This document shows positions 40,992 through 51,200 of a DNA stretch of 64,000 nt, in pieces (the stretch's first letter is position 1; every line of letters begins with the position of its first letter). The stretch covers positions 1,922,001-1,986,000 of the forward strand of contig NZ_CP082904.1 in NCBI RefSeq assembly GCF_023517775.1. The letters run 5' to 3'. The stretch comes from Mixta hanseatica. Lineage in GTDB: Bacteria > Pseudomonadota > Gammaproteobacteria > Enterobacterales > Enterobacteriaceae. The notes beneath the pieces were generated by a model. The model did no database searches. It was not told the DNA's origin and was given only the letters and a program-made list of their open reading frames with translations. The position numbers and the translations under genes are program-made.

Positions 40992-41495
40992 TTAATCAAG
41001 GATCCAGGTTGCGGTATTGGCTTTGCGACAGGCTTTACTGGCGCCGCCGACATCGACACACACCTGCTGGCTGGCGCGGCGCGGACGCGGGCGGTCATTG
41101 CGCAGCGTTTGCTCGTAACGATCGCTGGGCACGCCGGCTTTCATCGGCACATAGCCGATAAGCTGCGTGTCATCCGGATCGGCGATCGCCAGCCAGCCAT
41201 TTTCCACCTTACCCAACACCTGGAAAGGCTTGCCGTTTTCCAGATAGCGCACCACTTTGCCGCCGTAGTCGGGCGTGGTCATCACCGATGCGTCATACAA
41301 TGCGCGGTAGCGCTCATCAACCGGCGTAAACTCGCCGGGCGCACTGACCGCATGACGATGAACCAGCGTCACGCCGTTGACGGTACTGCTGACCAGCGTA
41401 TCGTCATTGACGGGCGGCGCAGGGGGTTTACAGCCGGCAACGGTCATAACAGCGAGTAATGTCAGCGCGAAACGAATTTTCACTTTGATCCTCAC
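40992..41495 (-). CDS. SH3-like lipoprotein, first gene of the T6SS-like cluster
   Basis: A 167-residue lipoprotein precursor with a signal peptide and lipobox TVAGC (Cys ~22), proline-rich linker and an SH3-like domain (GKPFQVLGKVENGWLAIADP). The C-terminus is basic and contains three Cys. It is not an obvious TssJ, which has a different beta-sandwich fold. It lies 85 bp upstream of tssL on the same strand and is probably cotranscribed. An outer-membrane or cell-wall role is likely but unproven. Confidence 0.68.
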   Translation of the reverse strand: MRIKVKIRFALTLLAVMTVAGCKPPAPPVNDDTLVSSTVNGVTLVHRHAVSAPGEFTPVDERYRALYDASVMTTPDYGGKVVRYLENGKPFQVLGKVENGWLAIADPDDTQLIGYVPMKAGVPSDRYEQTLRNDRPRPRRASQQVCVDVGGASKACRKANTATWILD

Positions 41496-41869
41496 GATCT
41501 CATCAGATTATCTGGACAAAAGCCAGTGCCTGTAGCGCAGAGACGCGGCGGGCAAGCCTGAAGCTTGCCGTTCTGTGACGCGGCTGGCTGGAAAAATTGC
41601 TCAGATTTACAGAAAGATAAAACCAGGCTCAGTCTACCTGACACTTTTGAGAATTCAAACCATTGCGCGGGTCTGTTTCTCATGTTATTCGCCGCCGCGT
41701 CACCTCTGGGCGCATTAACGCGACGGCGGTCTCAGATAAGTCTCTGGCAAGTATAGACAGCAAAGCAGGCGTGGCGCAGGCTTAATGCAACACACGAAAA
41801 AAGAAATCGGGCGGAGAGAGAAAATTGCCCGACGGCAGAGAACGCCCGCCGGGCAAGCTATTTCAGAAT
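41496..41869. other. Intergenic region between the T6SS-like cluster and the chemoreceptor gene
   Basis: 374 bp. It must hold the promoter of the minus-strand T6SS-like cluster near 41500-41600, though no clear -35/-10 stands out. It also contains the chemoreceptor terminator at 41821-41856. Nothing else was seen. Confidence 0.6.
41821..41856 (-). terminator. Rho-independent terminator of the chemoreceptor gene
   Basis: On the minus strand TTGCCCGGCGG and CCGTCGGGCAA form an 11-bp stem with one mismatch, followed by TTTTC, 14 bp after the chemoreceptor stop. Confidence 0.78.
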
Positions 41870-43657
41870 TTACAGACGGAAATGGCCGGCGGTATCGGCC
41901 AGTTCGTTGGCCTGATATTTCAGCGCGCCGGCAGCGGCGGTGGATTCCACCACCAGTTCGGCGTTTTGTTGCACCATTTCATCCAGCTTACCGATCGCCA
42001 GATGAACCCCCTGAATGCCATGCAGCTGGGTTTCACTGGCCAGCGTAATGCCCTCCATAATGTCGGACACGCTGGCAACGCTGCTGACGATATCGTTCAT
42101 ACTTTCACCCGCCATACGCACATAGCGCGAGCCGGTCGCTACGCTTTGCGTGGTGCTGTCGATCAGCGTTTTGATCTCTTTCGCCGCCTGCGCGCTGCGC
42201 TGCGCCAGATTACGCACCTCACCGGCGACCACGGCAAAACCACGGCCCTGTTCGCCGGCGCGCGCCGCCTCAACCGCCGCGTTGAGCGCCAGGATATTGG
42301 TCTGGAAAGCGATACCGTCGATCACGCTGATAATATCGCCGATTTTGCCGGAGGCCTGTTCAATGGTTTCCATCGTGGCAATAACGCTGGAAACGACCTC
42401 GCCGCCGCGCCGCGCGGCTTCCGATGCGGAAGCCGCCTGCTGATTTGCCTGCATGGCCGACTGGGTGGACTGGGTCACCGACTGACTGATCGCGTCCATC
42501 GCGCTGACCGTTTCGCGCAGGTTATTGGCCGCCTGCTCGGTACGCCCGGAGAGATCGGCGTTGCCGCTGGCGATCTCATTGGCGGCGACCTGCACCGAGG
42601 CGCTGGCGTCGCGCAGCTGCGTCATCACCGTGGCCAGCTTATCGGTAAAGGCGTTAAAGGCGCTGGCGATTTGCGAAACCTCATCGTTGCCGTTCACCGG
42701 CAGGCGCTGAGTCAAATCGTCATCGCCAGAGCTGATAGCGCGCATCGCATCGCGAATCGACAGCAGGCGGCGCATCAGCGCGCCAATCAGCAGGCCAATT
42801 ACCAGCGCGGCGACCAGCACCAGCAGGATCAGCGAAACCGCCGAAGCGGAAAGCAGCGAATGCATACCGGCGTAAGCTTCCGCGCGATCCAGCGCCACCA
42901 CCAGATACCAGTCGGTACCGCTGACCGGCTTCGCCAGCAGCAGTTTATCCACGCCGTTCAGCTGCGCCGCAACCGGCGTCGCGCTGCTTAACAGTGCAGA
43001 GACATCAAGATCCGGCAGCAGGGCTTTCACCGGCTTCAGCGCCATGCCCGCATCGCTGGTGGTGACGATGGTGCCGTTTTTATCGATCAGCAGACCGCTG
43101 CTGGCGGGCGTCGGATGAATCGAGCCGACGTTTGCCACCACGCTATCCATCGCCACGTCGCCGGAGAGCACCGCCTGCAGCGTACCGTTCGCGATCACCG
43201 GCACGGCGAAGGCCACCACCAGTTTACCGCTGGTGACATCGACATAGGGCGGCGTCACTACTGGCTTTGCGGCGGCCTGCGCCTGCAAATACCATGGGCG
43301 GCCCGTAGGATCGAAATCGGGCGGAATACCGACCGCATCGGAAAATTTCGCCACTTTGCTGGCATAGCCGGCGTAGACGTTAGTAAAACCGCCTGCTGCG
43401 GCAATCTGCCGGAACGCCGGAACCGGGTCGGCGTCCAGCGCTACCGGCTGCAGCGAGGCGATCATGGCGGATTTACTGTTAACCCATTCAGCAATGGCGG
43501 CATTATGACTATCGGCCACCGCTTCCAGCGTGCTGGTAATTGAGCGCTGGTTATATTTCTCGGTGATTAGATAGTTCAGCGTGGCGTTAACCATTAACGC
43601 CACCACCACGCAGGCAGTAGTAATAGCAACAATACGGGCACGAATAGAAGAGAGCAT
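41870..43657 (-). CDS. Methyl-accepting chemotaxis protein with dCache sensor domain
   Basis: A 595-residue chemoreceptor. Membrane segment 1 (~8-30) is followed by a periplasmic dCache-type sensor (~35-270, with [11 protein letters not shown] and GVLLIDKNG-like [12 protein letters not shown]), membrane segment 2 (~272-298), HAMP, methylation helices and the conserved signalling tip [27 protein letters not shown]. dCache receptors usually bind amino acids or small organic acids. It ends in TAGHFRL without the NWETF CheR/CheB tether, so it depends on other receptors for methylation. The ligand is unknown; the adjacent nas genes may be coincidental. Confidence 0.92.
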   Translation of the reverse strand: MLSSIRARIVAITTACVVVALMVNATLNYLITEKYNQRSITSTLEAVADSHNAAIAEWVNSKSAMIASLQPVALDADPVPAFRQIAAAGGFTNVYAGYASKVAKFSDAVGIPPDFDPTGRPWYLQAQAAAKPVVTPPYVDVTSGKLVVAFAVPVIANGTLQAVLSGDVAMDSVVANVGSIHPTPASSGLLIDKNGTIVTTSDAGMALKPVKALLPDLDVSALLSSATPVAAQLNGVDKLLLAKPVSGTDWYLVVALDRAEAYAGMHSLLSASAVSLILLVLVAALVIGLLIGALMRRLLSIRDAMRAISSGDDDLTQRLPVNGNDEVSQIASAFNAFTDKLATVMTQLRDASASVQVAANEIASGNADLSGRTEQAANNLRETVSAMDAISQSVTQSTQSAMQANQQAASASEAARRGGEVVSSVIATMETIEQASGKIGDIISVIDGIAFQTNILALNAAVEAARAGEQGRGFAVVAGEVRNLAQRSAQAAKEIKTLIDSTTQSVATGSRYVRMAGESMNDIVSSVASVSDIMEGITLASETQLHGIQGVHLAIGKLDEMVQQNAELVVESTAAAGALKYQANELADTAGHFRL

Positions 43658-43772
43658 GGTGGAGCCTCGTTGAAGCGGAAGTTGTTCTTTGGGGTATCGG
43701 TAGTCTGCGTAAACAACTTGAGGCGGCCGGGTAAAATATAAGTAAAAACTATTACCGCGCCGTGATAATAAG

Positions 43773-43788
43773 CGGCACGCACTTTGCT
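43773..43788 (+). promoter_or_regulatory. Sigma-54 promoter of nasR
   Basis: CGGCACGCACTTTGCT carries GG and GC with exactly ten bases between them, as in the -24/-12 consensus TGGCACG-N4-TTGC (first T replaced by C). It lies 35 bp before the nasR start. No clear NtrC dyad was found next to it. Confidence 0.6.
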
Positions 43789-43822
43789 TGATCGCTAACG
43801 GATACGGTTAACGGGGCGATCG

Positions 43823-45067
43823 ATGATGGAAAACACCACCAGTTATGCCTGGCGTTATTGGTTAGCGTCACGGGAAAGCGAACGGGTCGCGTTGCAGGCG
43901 CTGTTAAATAGCGAAGCGCTGCTGGAAGCGACGAGCGCCTTAATTCACGCTTTGCAGCGCGAACGCGGCATCTCCACGCTTTGGCTGTGCAGCGCTACCG
44001 AGCTCACGCCGCCACATCTGGTCACGCGGCAAGAGGAAGTGGATCAGGCGCTGGAGGCGATGCTGGCGCTGTTGCCGATGCCGGAAAAGCGCGCCGCCAG
44101 TGGTTTTTATGGCCGGGCGGCGCTGGCGCTGCAGGCATTGAGCGGGCTGGCGCCGCTGCGTGAGCAGGTGCGGCGGCGGCAGTTCTCCCATGGTGACGCG
44201 ATGCAGCAGTTCAGCGAACTGATACGGCATCTGCTACATCTGATCTTCGAGGCGGCGGATAACGGCAGTCACAGCATGTCGCGCGCGCTGCTGGCGCTGT
44301 TCAGCTTTATGCAGGGCAAAGAGCTGGCGGGACAGGAGCGAGCCACCGGCGCGGCGGGGTTTGCTGTCGGTCAGTTCAGCCAACAGGAGCGTCAGCAGCT
44401 GGTCACGCTGCTGGAGGGACAGGAGCGCTGTTTCACCGCCTTCTGCCAGTTTGCCGATGAGGAGAGCCTGCAGGCGTGGCGTGAGATGGCTGAAGCAGGA
44501 CGGGAAACGGAAAAGCTGCGGCGCATCGCCTGCAGCGGAATGAATGCGCGCGGCGCCGATGCGCAGCACTGGTTTCGGCTGCTCAGCGAGCGGTTGGACG
44601 GCATGAAGCGGATAGAAGCGCGCCTGCGGCGCCAGGTAATGCAGGTGTGCCGTGACGGCATCTCCCGGCTGGAAACCACCCACGCCACGCTGCCGCAGGC
44701 TACCGACAGGCAGGCGCTGGGCTACAGCCTGTACGTGGCGAACACGCCCTGGCTGGAAGAGGGTGGCATGCTGGACGCCGCTGGCATTGCGCCGCAGCTG
44801 GGGCGCTCGCTATTAACGCTAATAGAGAATCAGGCCCAGCGTTTGCAGGCGCAGAGCGATGAACTGGCGGCGATGCACGCCACGCTGGAAGAGCGTAAAG
44901 CGATCGATCGCGCCAAAGCGCTGCTGATGCAGCATCACCGGTGCGATGAGCCACAGGCCTGGCATACGCTGCGTAAAATGGCGATGGATCAAAATAAGCG
45001 GGTCGGCGAGATTGCCCGGGCGATGGTCGAAGTGGCTGCCGCCTTCTCGCTACCTCAAACCAGGTAG
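43823..45067 (+). CDS. nasR: NasR, nitrate/nitrite-responsive antiterminator
   Basis: A 414-residue protein with an N-terminal all-helical NIT sensor domain for nitrate and nitrite (residues ~35-290, QRERGISTLWL and a second four-helix part) and a C-terminal ANTAR RNA-binding domain (~345-405, LEERKAIDRAKALLMQHH). In Klebsiella, NasR bound to nitrate or nitrite prevents termination in the nasF leader. The leader structures needed for this lie directly downstream at 45199-45283. The two ATGs at 43823 and 43826 are both possible. The nasR 3' end overlaps nothing, but a putative NtrC site begins two bases after it. Confidence 0.94.
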   Translation: MMENTTSYAWRYWLASRESERVALQALLNSEALLEATSALIHALQRERGISTLWLCSATELTPPHLVTRQEEVDQALEAMLALLPMPEKRAASGFYGRAALALQALSGLAPLREQVRRRQFSHGDAMQQFSELIRHLLHLIFEAADNGSHSMSRALLALFSFMQGKELAGQERATGAAGFAVGQFSQQERQQLVTLLEGQERCFTAFCQFADEESLQAWREMAEAGRETEKLRRIACSGMNARGADAQHWFRLLSERLDGMKRIEARLRRQVMQVCRDGISRLETTHATLPQATDRQALGYSLYVANTPWLEEGGMLDAAGIAPQLGRSLLTLIENQAQRLQAQSDELAAMHATLEERKAIDRAKALLMQHHRCDEPQAWHTLRKMAMDQNKRVGEIARAMVEVAAAFSLPQTR

Positions 45068-45068
45068 C

Positions 45069-45085
45069 TGCACAATCAGCGTGCG
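45069..45085 (+). promoter_or_regulatory. Putative NtrC-binding dyad upstream of the nas operon
   Basis: TGCACAATCAGCGTGCG matches the NtrC dyad TGCAC-N7-GTGCA except at the last base. It starts two bases after the nasR stop and about 70 bp before the sigma-54 promoter. A second, shorter dyad (CGCAC CAGA GTGCG) is at 45094-45107. Confidence 0.58.
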
Positions 45086-45156
45086 CGCGCTGCCGCACCA
45101 GAGTGCGCCAAAGGGCGCCTTGACGCGTCACGGCGCGCCGAAAGCGGTATAAAAAC

Positions 45157-45173
45157 TGGCACGCTGCTTGCAA
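45157..45173 (+). promoter_or_regulatory. Sigma-54 promoter of the nas operon
   Basis: TGGCACGCTGCTTGCAA is a perfect match to TGGCACG-N4-TTGCA. Transcription should start near 45183, giving a leader of about 125 nt before nasF. This fits nitrogen (NtrC) control of nas operons in Klebsiella. Confidence 0.88.
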
Positions 45174-45198
45174 TATATTTACTACAACGTACGCATTT

Positions 45199-45283
45199 GT
45201 TTCGCCAACGGCGGTGAAGCGAGTGCTTTGGATAAAGGCGTCCGGTCGCAGGCTTACAGCCCGTGCGACGGACGCCTTTTTTT
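45199..45283 (+). promoter_or_regulatory. ANTAR-type dual-hexaloop leader with intrinsic terminator (NasR attenuator)
   Basis: Hairpin P1 pairs 45199-45206 with 45213-45220 around hexaloop AACGGC. Hairpin P2 pairs GGAT (45230-45233) with GTCC (45240-45243) around hexaloop AAAGGC. Both loops have A at position 1 and G at position 4, as in known ANTAR target RNAs. A terminator follows: 45234-45250 pairs with 45264-45280 with a single bulged G, ending in a T run to 45283. P2 shares bases 45234-45243 with the terminator stem, so the two are mutually exclusive, and NasR binding to P1-P2 would allow readthrough into nasF. Confidence 0.85.
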
Positions 45284-45307
45284 ATCTCTTTTTTCAGGAA
45301 CCACAGA

Positions 45308-46573
45308 ATGAGCAACGCGCGTTTTATGTCGTCACGTCGTCGTTTTCTCGTCGGTAGCGCCCTGGCAGCAGGCTGCGCTCTGGTGCCGGGGTTGGGCAGC
45401 GCGGTCTGGGCTGCCGGTTCTGACGCGCCAGAAAAGCCGCAGGTGCGCGTGGGCTTTATCCCGCTCACCGACTGCGCCCCGGTGGTAATGGCGGCGTTAA
45501 AAGGGTTCGATAAAAAGTACGGCATTAGCCTGCAGCCGTCGAAAGAAGCGAGCTGGGCGGCGGTGCGCGATAAGCTCGCCTCCGGCGAACTGGATGCCGC
45601 GCATGCCTTGTACGGCATGATCTATGGGCTGCATCTTGGCATTGCCGGGAAACAACAGGCGATGGCGAATCTGATGACCCTGAACAACAACGGCCAGGCA
45701 ATTACGCTCTCCAGCCAGCTGCGCGCGCAGGGCGTCCACGATGGCAACAGCCTGCAAAAGCGAGTAGCCGCCAGCGAGCCGGGCACCTTGCGCTTTGCCC
45801 ACACCTTTCCCACCGGCACGCACGCTATGTGGCTCTATTACTGGCTGGCCAGCGTGGGGATCGATCCCTTCCGCGACCTGCGGCTGCTGGTGGTGCCGCC
45901 GCCGCAGATGGTGATGAATATGAAAATCGGCAATATGAGCGGCTTCTGCGTCGGCGAGCCGTGGAATCAGCGCGCCATCCACGAGCAGGTCGGCTACACC
46001 GCCGTCACCAGTCAGCAGGTCTGGCCGGATCATCCGGAAAAAATCCTCGCCACCCGCGCCCAGTGGGTGAATGAGCACCCCAACACCGCCCGCGCCCTGA
46101 CCGCGGCGGTGCTGGACGCCGCTCGCTGGATCGATGCTTCAGACGATAACCGCCGGGAAACCGCGCGGGCGATTGCCGGGCGCGCATACCTTAATACCCA
46201 GCCGGAGGCGATTACCGGACGCATGCTCGGTCAGTATCAGGACGGGCTGGGGCGCAGCTGGCAGGATGAGCACGGCATGCAGTTTTTCCGCGACGGCGAG
46301 GTGAACTTCCCGTGGCTGTCGGATGGCATGTGGTTTTTAACCCAGCTGCAACGCTGGGGGCTGCTGAAGCAGCAGCCCGACTATCAGGCGGTGGCGCGCG
46401 CCATTAACCGCACCGACGTCTACCGCCAGGCCGCCAGCGCGGTCGGTAATATCCCGGTGCCGCAGAGTGAGATGCGGCGCAGCACGCTGATTGACGGCAG
46501 GGTCTGGGATGGCAGCAATCCTGCCGCCTGGGCTACCGATTTCGCCATTAAACGCCGAGGAGTCCCCGTATGA
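45308..46573 (+). CDS. nasF: Nitrate ABC transporter substrate-binding protein (NasF/NrtA)
   Basis: A 421-residue periplasmic binding protein. The N-terminus has a twin-arginine signal ([15 protein letters not shown]), so it is exported folded by Tat. The mature part matches NrtA-like proteins (VGFIPLTDCAPVVMA, GTHAMWLYYWL and GEPWNQRAI). It binds nitrate and probably nitrite and delivers it to NasED. Start at ATG 45308, 25 bp after the leader terminator, with AGGAACC upstream; in-frame codons inside the terminator hairpin are not credible. Confidence 0.93.
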   Translation: MSNARFMSSRRRFLVGSALAAGCALVPGLGSAVWAAGSDAPEKPQVRVGFIPLTDCAPVVMAALKGFDKKYGISLQPSKEASWAAVRDKLASGELDAAHALYGMIYGLHLGIAGKQQAMANLMTLNNNGQAITLSSQLRAQGVHDGNSLQKRVAASEPGTLRFAHTFPTGTHAMWLYYWLASVGIDPFRDLRLLVVPPPQMVMNMKIGNMSGFCVGEPWNQRAIHEQVGYTAVTSQQVWPDHPEKILATRAQWVNEHPNTARALTAAVLDAARWIDASDDNRRETARAIAGRAYLNTQPEAITGRMLGQYQDGLGRSWQDEHGMQFFRDGEVNFPWLSDGMWFLTQLQRWGLLKQQPDYQAVARAINRTDVYRQAASAVGNIPVPQSEMRRSTLIDGRVWDGSNPAAWATDFAIKRRGVPV

Positions 46574-47445
46574 AAAATGAAGCTGAGATCGTGACAAGCA
46601 CGGAAACGGCGCCCGCCGTCGCGCAAGTGATCGTCTTGCCGCCCGCCGCACCGCGCCCTCGCCGGCGTCGCTGGCGATTCAACGCGCTACTGAAGCGGCT
46701 AATCCCGCTCTGCTGCGGTCTGCTGCTGCTGCTCGGCGTCTGGCAGATCGCGGCGCTGAACAGCAGCGGCTTTCCCACCCCATTGAGCACTGCCCAGGCG
46801 GCGCTGACGCTGTTTGCCCATCCTTTTTATAACGGCGGCCCTAACGACCAGGGCATCGGCTGGAATGTTATCGCCTCGCTGACCCGCGTCGCGGTGGGCT
46901 TCGGTCTGGCGGCGCTGGTGGGCATCCCGGCCGGCTTCCTGATTGGGCGTTTTCGCTTTCTGGCGGAGATGTTCAATCCACTGATTGCGCTGCTGCGTCC
47001 GGTCAGCCCGCTCGCCTGGCTGCCGATTGGCCTGCTGCTGTTTCAACGCGCCGAACCCGCCTCCAGCTGGACTATTTTCATCTGCTCGATCTGGCCGATG
47101 ATCATCAATACCGCTGAAGGCGTACAGCGTATCCCGCAGGACTATCTCAACGTGGCGCGGGTACTGAAACTCTCCGAATGGACCATCATGCGCAAAATCC
47201 TCTTCCCGGCGGTGCTGCCGGCGGTGCTGACCGGCGTGCGCCTGTCGATCGGCATCGCCTGGCTGGTGATCGTCGCCGCAGAAATGCTGACCGGCGGGCT
47301 GGGCATCGGCTTCTGGATCTGGAACGAGTGGAACAACCTCAACGTAGAAAACATTCTGATCGCCATTTTCATTATCGGTGTGGTGGGCCTGCTGCTGGAG
47401 CAGGGACTGATGCTGCTGGCACGCCGCTTCAGCTGGGAAAAATAA
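46570..47445 (+). CDS. nasE: Nitrate ABC transporter permease (NasE/NrtB)
   Basis: A 291-residue inner-membrane permease with six predicted segments and the family EAA-type loop (FICSIWPMIINTAEGVQRIPQDYLNVAR). The cytoplasmic N-terminus (~50 residues) is rich in Ala, Arg and Pro. It overlaps nasF by four bases, showing coupling. With NasD it carries nitrate into the cytoplasm for assimilation. Confidence 0.93.
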   Translation: MKNEAEIVTSTETAPAVAQVIVLPPAAPRPRRRRWRFNALLKRLIPLCCGLLLLLGVWQIAALNSSGFPTPLSTAQAALTLFAHPFYNGGPNDQGIGWNVIASLTRVAVGFGLAALVGIPAGFLIGRFRFLAEMFNPLIALLRPVSPLAWLPIGLLLFQRAEPASSWTIFICSIWPMIINTAEGVQRIPQDYLNVARVLKLSEWTIMRKILFPAVLPAVLTGVRLSIGIAWLVIVAAEMLTGGLGIGFWIWNEWNNLNVENILIAIFIIGVVGLLLEQGLMLLARRFSWEK

Positions 47446-47457
47446 GGGGGATACGCC

Positions 47458-48246
47458 ATGCAAAACATTATTCAGGTGCAAAACGTCAGCCAGCGTTTTC
47501 ATAGCGCCGAAGGCGAGTTTCTGGCGCTGGACAACGTCTCTTTTAACGTGCGTGCCGGGGAAACCCTCAGCCTGATCGGGCATTCCGGCTGCGGCAAATC
47601 GACGTTGCTTAACCTGATTGCCGGGCTGACGCTGCCCAGCGATGGCGTGCTGCTGTGCGATAACCGCGAAATTGCCGGACCAGGCCCGGAGCGGGCGATG
47701 GTCTTTCAAAATCACTCGCTGCTGCCGTGGCTGACGGCGCAGGAAAACGTGGCGCTGGCGGTGGATCAGGTGTTTCAGCACAGCATGAGCCGGGCGGAGC
47801 GGCAGGCGTGGATTGAGCATAACCTGGCGCGAGTGCAGATGAGCCATGCGGCCCATAAGCGCCCGGCGGAGCTGTCGGGCGGCATGAAACAGCGTGTCGG
47901 CATCGCCCGCGCGCTGGCGATGAAGCCGCGCGTGCTGCTGATGGATGAGCCGTTCGGCGCGCTGGATGCCCTGACACGCGCTCATTTGCAGGATAGCGTG
48001 ATGCGCATTCAGCAGGAGCTGAACACCACCATTGTACTGATTACCCATGACGTGGACGAGGCGGTGCTGCTTTCCGATCGGGTATTGATGATGACCAACG
48101 GACCGGCTGCGACGCTGGGCGAGATCCTGACTGTCGATCTGCCGCGTCCGCGTTCACGCGTGGCGCTGGCCGATGACGCGCGCTATCACCACCTGCGCCA
48201 ACAGATCCTGCACTTCCTGTATGAAAAACAGCGCCACGCGGCCTGA
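47458..48246 (+). CDS. nasD: Nitrate ABC transporter ATPase (NasD/NrtC-type)
   Basis: A 262-residue ABC ATPase. Walker A is GHSGCGKST, the signature is [17 protein letters not shown] and Walker B is [11 protein letters not shown], so it should be active. No C-terminal NrtA-like fusion is present, in contrast to cyanobacterial NrtC. It lies 12 bp after nasE and 10 bp before the fused reductase gene, inside the nas operon. Confidence 0.94.
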   Translation: MQNIIQVQNVSQRFHSAEGEFLALDNVSFNVRAGETLSLIGHSGCGKSTLLNLIAGLTLPSDGVLLCDNREIAGPGPERAMVFQNHSLLPWLTAQENVALAVDQVFQHSMSRAERQAWIEHNLARVQMSHAAHKRPAELSGGMKQRVGIARALAMKPRVLLMDEPFGALDALTRAHLQDSVMRIQQELNTTIVLITHDVDEAVLLSDRVLMMTNGPAATLGEILTVDLPRPRSRVALADDARYHHLRQQILHFLYEKQRHAA

Positions 48247-48256
48247 GGAGTCAGCA

Positions 48257-51200
48257 ATGGCTGAACATCTGGTGGTTATCGGTAACGGCATGGCGGGGAT
48301 GCGGATGGTGGAAACTCTGTTGCGGCTGGCGCCCGGGCGCTATCGCATCACGGTGATCGGCAGCGAAGCGCAGGGCAACTATAACCGTATCCAACTCTCG
48401 CCGGTGCTCGGCGGTGAAAAATCGTTTCAGGAGACGCTGATCCACACCCCTGAATGGTATCAGCAGCAGGGCATTCAGCTGCTGGCAGGTGAAAAGGCGC
48501 TGGCGGTGAATGTGCCGCAGAAGCGCCTGACTACGGACCGGCGCACGTTGCACTGGGATCGGCTGGTGTTTGCCACCGGCGCCGAGCCGCTAATGCCCGC
48601 CATCCCCGGCATTACGCTGCCGCATGTCGGCGGCTTTCGCACTCTGCGCGACGTAGAGCGCATGCTGGCGCTTGACGGGCCAGCGGTGGTACTGGGCGGC
48701 GGCTTATTAGGCATTGAGGCCGCGGCGGCGCTGCGTCTGCGCGGGCGTGCGGTGACGCTGGTGCATCGCCATGGCGGGCTGCTGGATCGTCAGCTGGATA
48801 ACCTTGCTGGCGGCCTGCTGGCCGAGACGCTGCGACAGCGCGGCATCGGTTGCCGTTTGGCGTCAGGTATTGTGCAAATCGATAGTGACAGTGTCACGTT
48901 AAGCGATGGCGAATGCGTGCCTGCGGCACAGGTAGTTATCGCTATTGGCGTCAGGCCCGCGGTTAGCGTGGCGCAGCAGGCCGGGATCCCCTGTCGGCAG
49001 GGCATTCTGGTCAACAGGCAGCTGCGCAGCGCCACGCCGGGTATTTGGGCACTGGGCGAGTGTTGTGAAATCGAGGGCGAAACGTACGGCCTGCTGGCAC
49101 CGTGTCTGGCGCAGGCGGAAGTGCTGGCCCATCAGCTGGCCGATGCGCCCATTGCTGATTTTTACACTCAGGCGCAGGGAACCCGACTGAAAGTGACCGG
49201 CATTGAGATCTTTAGCGTCGGCGAGACCGGCGCCGCGCCCGGCAGCCGTTCGTTAACCCTCAGCGATCCGCTGAGTCAGCACTATCGACGCCTGGTGCTG
49301 CGCAACGGCAGACTGACCGGCGCCATCCTCTATGGCGATACCTCAACGGCAGCTTCGCTGCTGCAACTTTTGCAACGCGGCGCGCCGGTAACTGAGGACG
49401 CGCTGTTTGGCTTCACCCCTTCCGACAGGCAGCCCGAGGCTGCGGAGAGTAAAGCGATGAACAAACCGGTTATGGTGGTAATAGGTCACGGCATGGTTGG
49501 CCACTATTTTCTCGAACAGCTGGTACATCACCAGCTACATCTGCGCTATCAGCTGGTGGTGTATGGCGAGGAGCCGCACAGCGCCTACGATCGTGTACAT
49601 CTCTCAGAGTACTTTTCCGGACGTGATGCGCAGGCGCTGTCGCTGGTCAGCGAAGATTTCTTTACCCGTTACGATATTGAGTTACGTTGTCACGAAAAGG
49701 TCACTCATATCGATCGCCAGCGTCGCTGCGTACGTGATAGCAGCGGACGCGAACTGGCCTGGGACCAACTGGTGCTGGCGACCGGCTCTTACGCATTTGT
49801 GCCGCCGATCCCCGGTTTTGACGCAGCCAACTGTTTTGTTTATCGCACCTTAAGCGATCTTGATGCGATTAAAGCGCGTGCCGTCAGCGCCAGGCGCGGC
49901 GTGGTCATCGGCGGCGGGCTATTGGGGCTGGAAGCGGCCAATGCGCTAAAAATGCTCGGTCTGGAAACCCATGTGATTGAATTCGCCCCGCGCCTGATGG
50001 CGGTGCAGCTGGATGATGGCGGCGCGCAGATGCTGCGGCGTAAAATCGAAGCGCTTGGCGTGACGGTATTGACCAGCACCGAAACGCGGCGGATAGAAAC
50101 CCAGCAGAATGGCTCGCTGCGGCTGCATTTCGCCGACGGCAGCACGCTGGAGAGCGATCTGATTCTGTTTTCTGCCGGCATCCGCCCGCGCGATGAGCTG
50201 GCGCGCGAGGCGGGCCTGACGCTCGGGCCGCGCGGAGGCATTGTGATTGATGATGGCTGTCTCACCAGCGATCCGGCCATTGCGGCAATCGGCGAATGTG
50301 CGCTGTGGCAGGGGCAGATATTCGGTCTGGTGGCGCCGGGCTATCAGATGGCGCGGGTGCTGGCCAGCCGTCTGGCGGATGAGCCTGCCGCCTTCAGCGG
50401 TGCGGATATGAGCACCAAACTGAAGCTGCTGGGCGTGGAGGTAGCCTCGCTGGGCGATGCTCATGGCCGCAGCGAGGGCAGCCAGAGCTACCTCTGGACC
50501 AACGGCCCGCAGGAAATTTATAAGAAAATCGTGGTCTCCGCCGACGGCAAACGGCTGCTGGGCGCGGTGCTGGTGGGCGACAGCAGCGACTACAGCGAGC
50601 TGCAACAGATGATGCTGAACGATATTCCGCTGCCGCCTCAGCCGGAAAGCCTGATCCTACCGCGCTCTGCCGGTGCGCCCGCCAAAGCGTTTGGCGTGGC
50701 GGCGCTGCCTGAAAGCGCGCAAATTTGTTCCTGTCATAACGTCAGCAAAGGCGATATTTGCCAGGCGGTGAGCAGCGGCTGCGGCGATATGGCGACGCTG
50801 AAAAGCTGCACCAAAGCTGCAACCGGCTGCGGTGGCTGTAGCACGCTGGTAAAACAGCTGCTGGATGAACAGCTGGCGGCGCAGGGCGTGGAGATCAAGC
50901 AAGATGTATGCGAGCATTTCGCCTGGTCGCGTCAGCAGCTCTATCACCTGGTGCGCGTGGGCCGGATCAAAACTTTCGAGCAGCTGCTGGCGCAGCACGG
51001 CCGCGGACACGGCTGTGAAATCTGCAAGCCGCTGGCCGCTTCGATTTTCGCCTCCTGCTGGAACGATTATTTGTTGCAGCCGCCGCACCTGCCGCTGCAG
51101 GAGACCAACGATCGCTACTTCGCCAATATCCAGAAAGATGGCAGTTACTCGGTGGTGCCGCGTATTCCCGGCGGTGAAATCACGCCGCAGGGGCTGATCG

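Noticed and set aside
41825..42991. 388-codon open frame antisense to the chemoreceptor gene
   Set aside because: Shadow frame; the minus-strand chemoreceptor is complete and recognisable.
45263..45307. Earlier nasF start inside the leader terminator
   Set aside because: It lies in the terminator hairpin and T run, and the ATG at 45308 begins a normal Tat signal peptide.
46699..48048. 449-codon open frame antisense to nasE and nasD
   Set aside because: Composition is that of a shadow frame and it spans two well-identified genes on the other strand.
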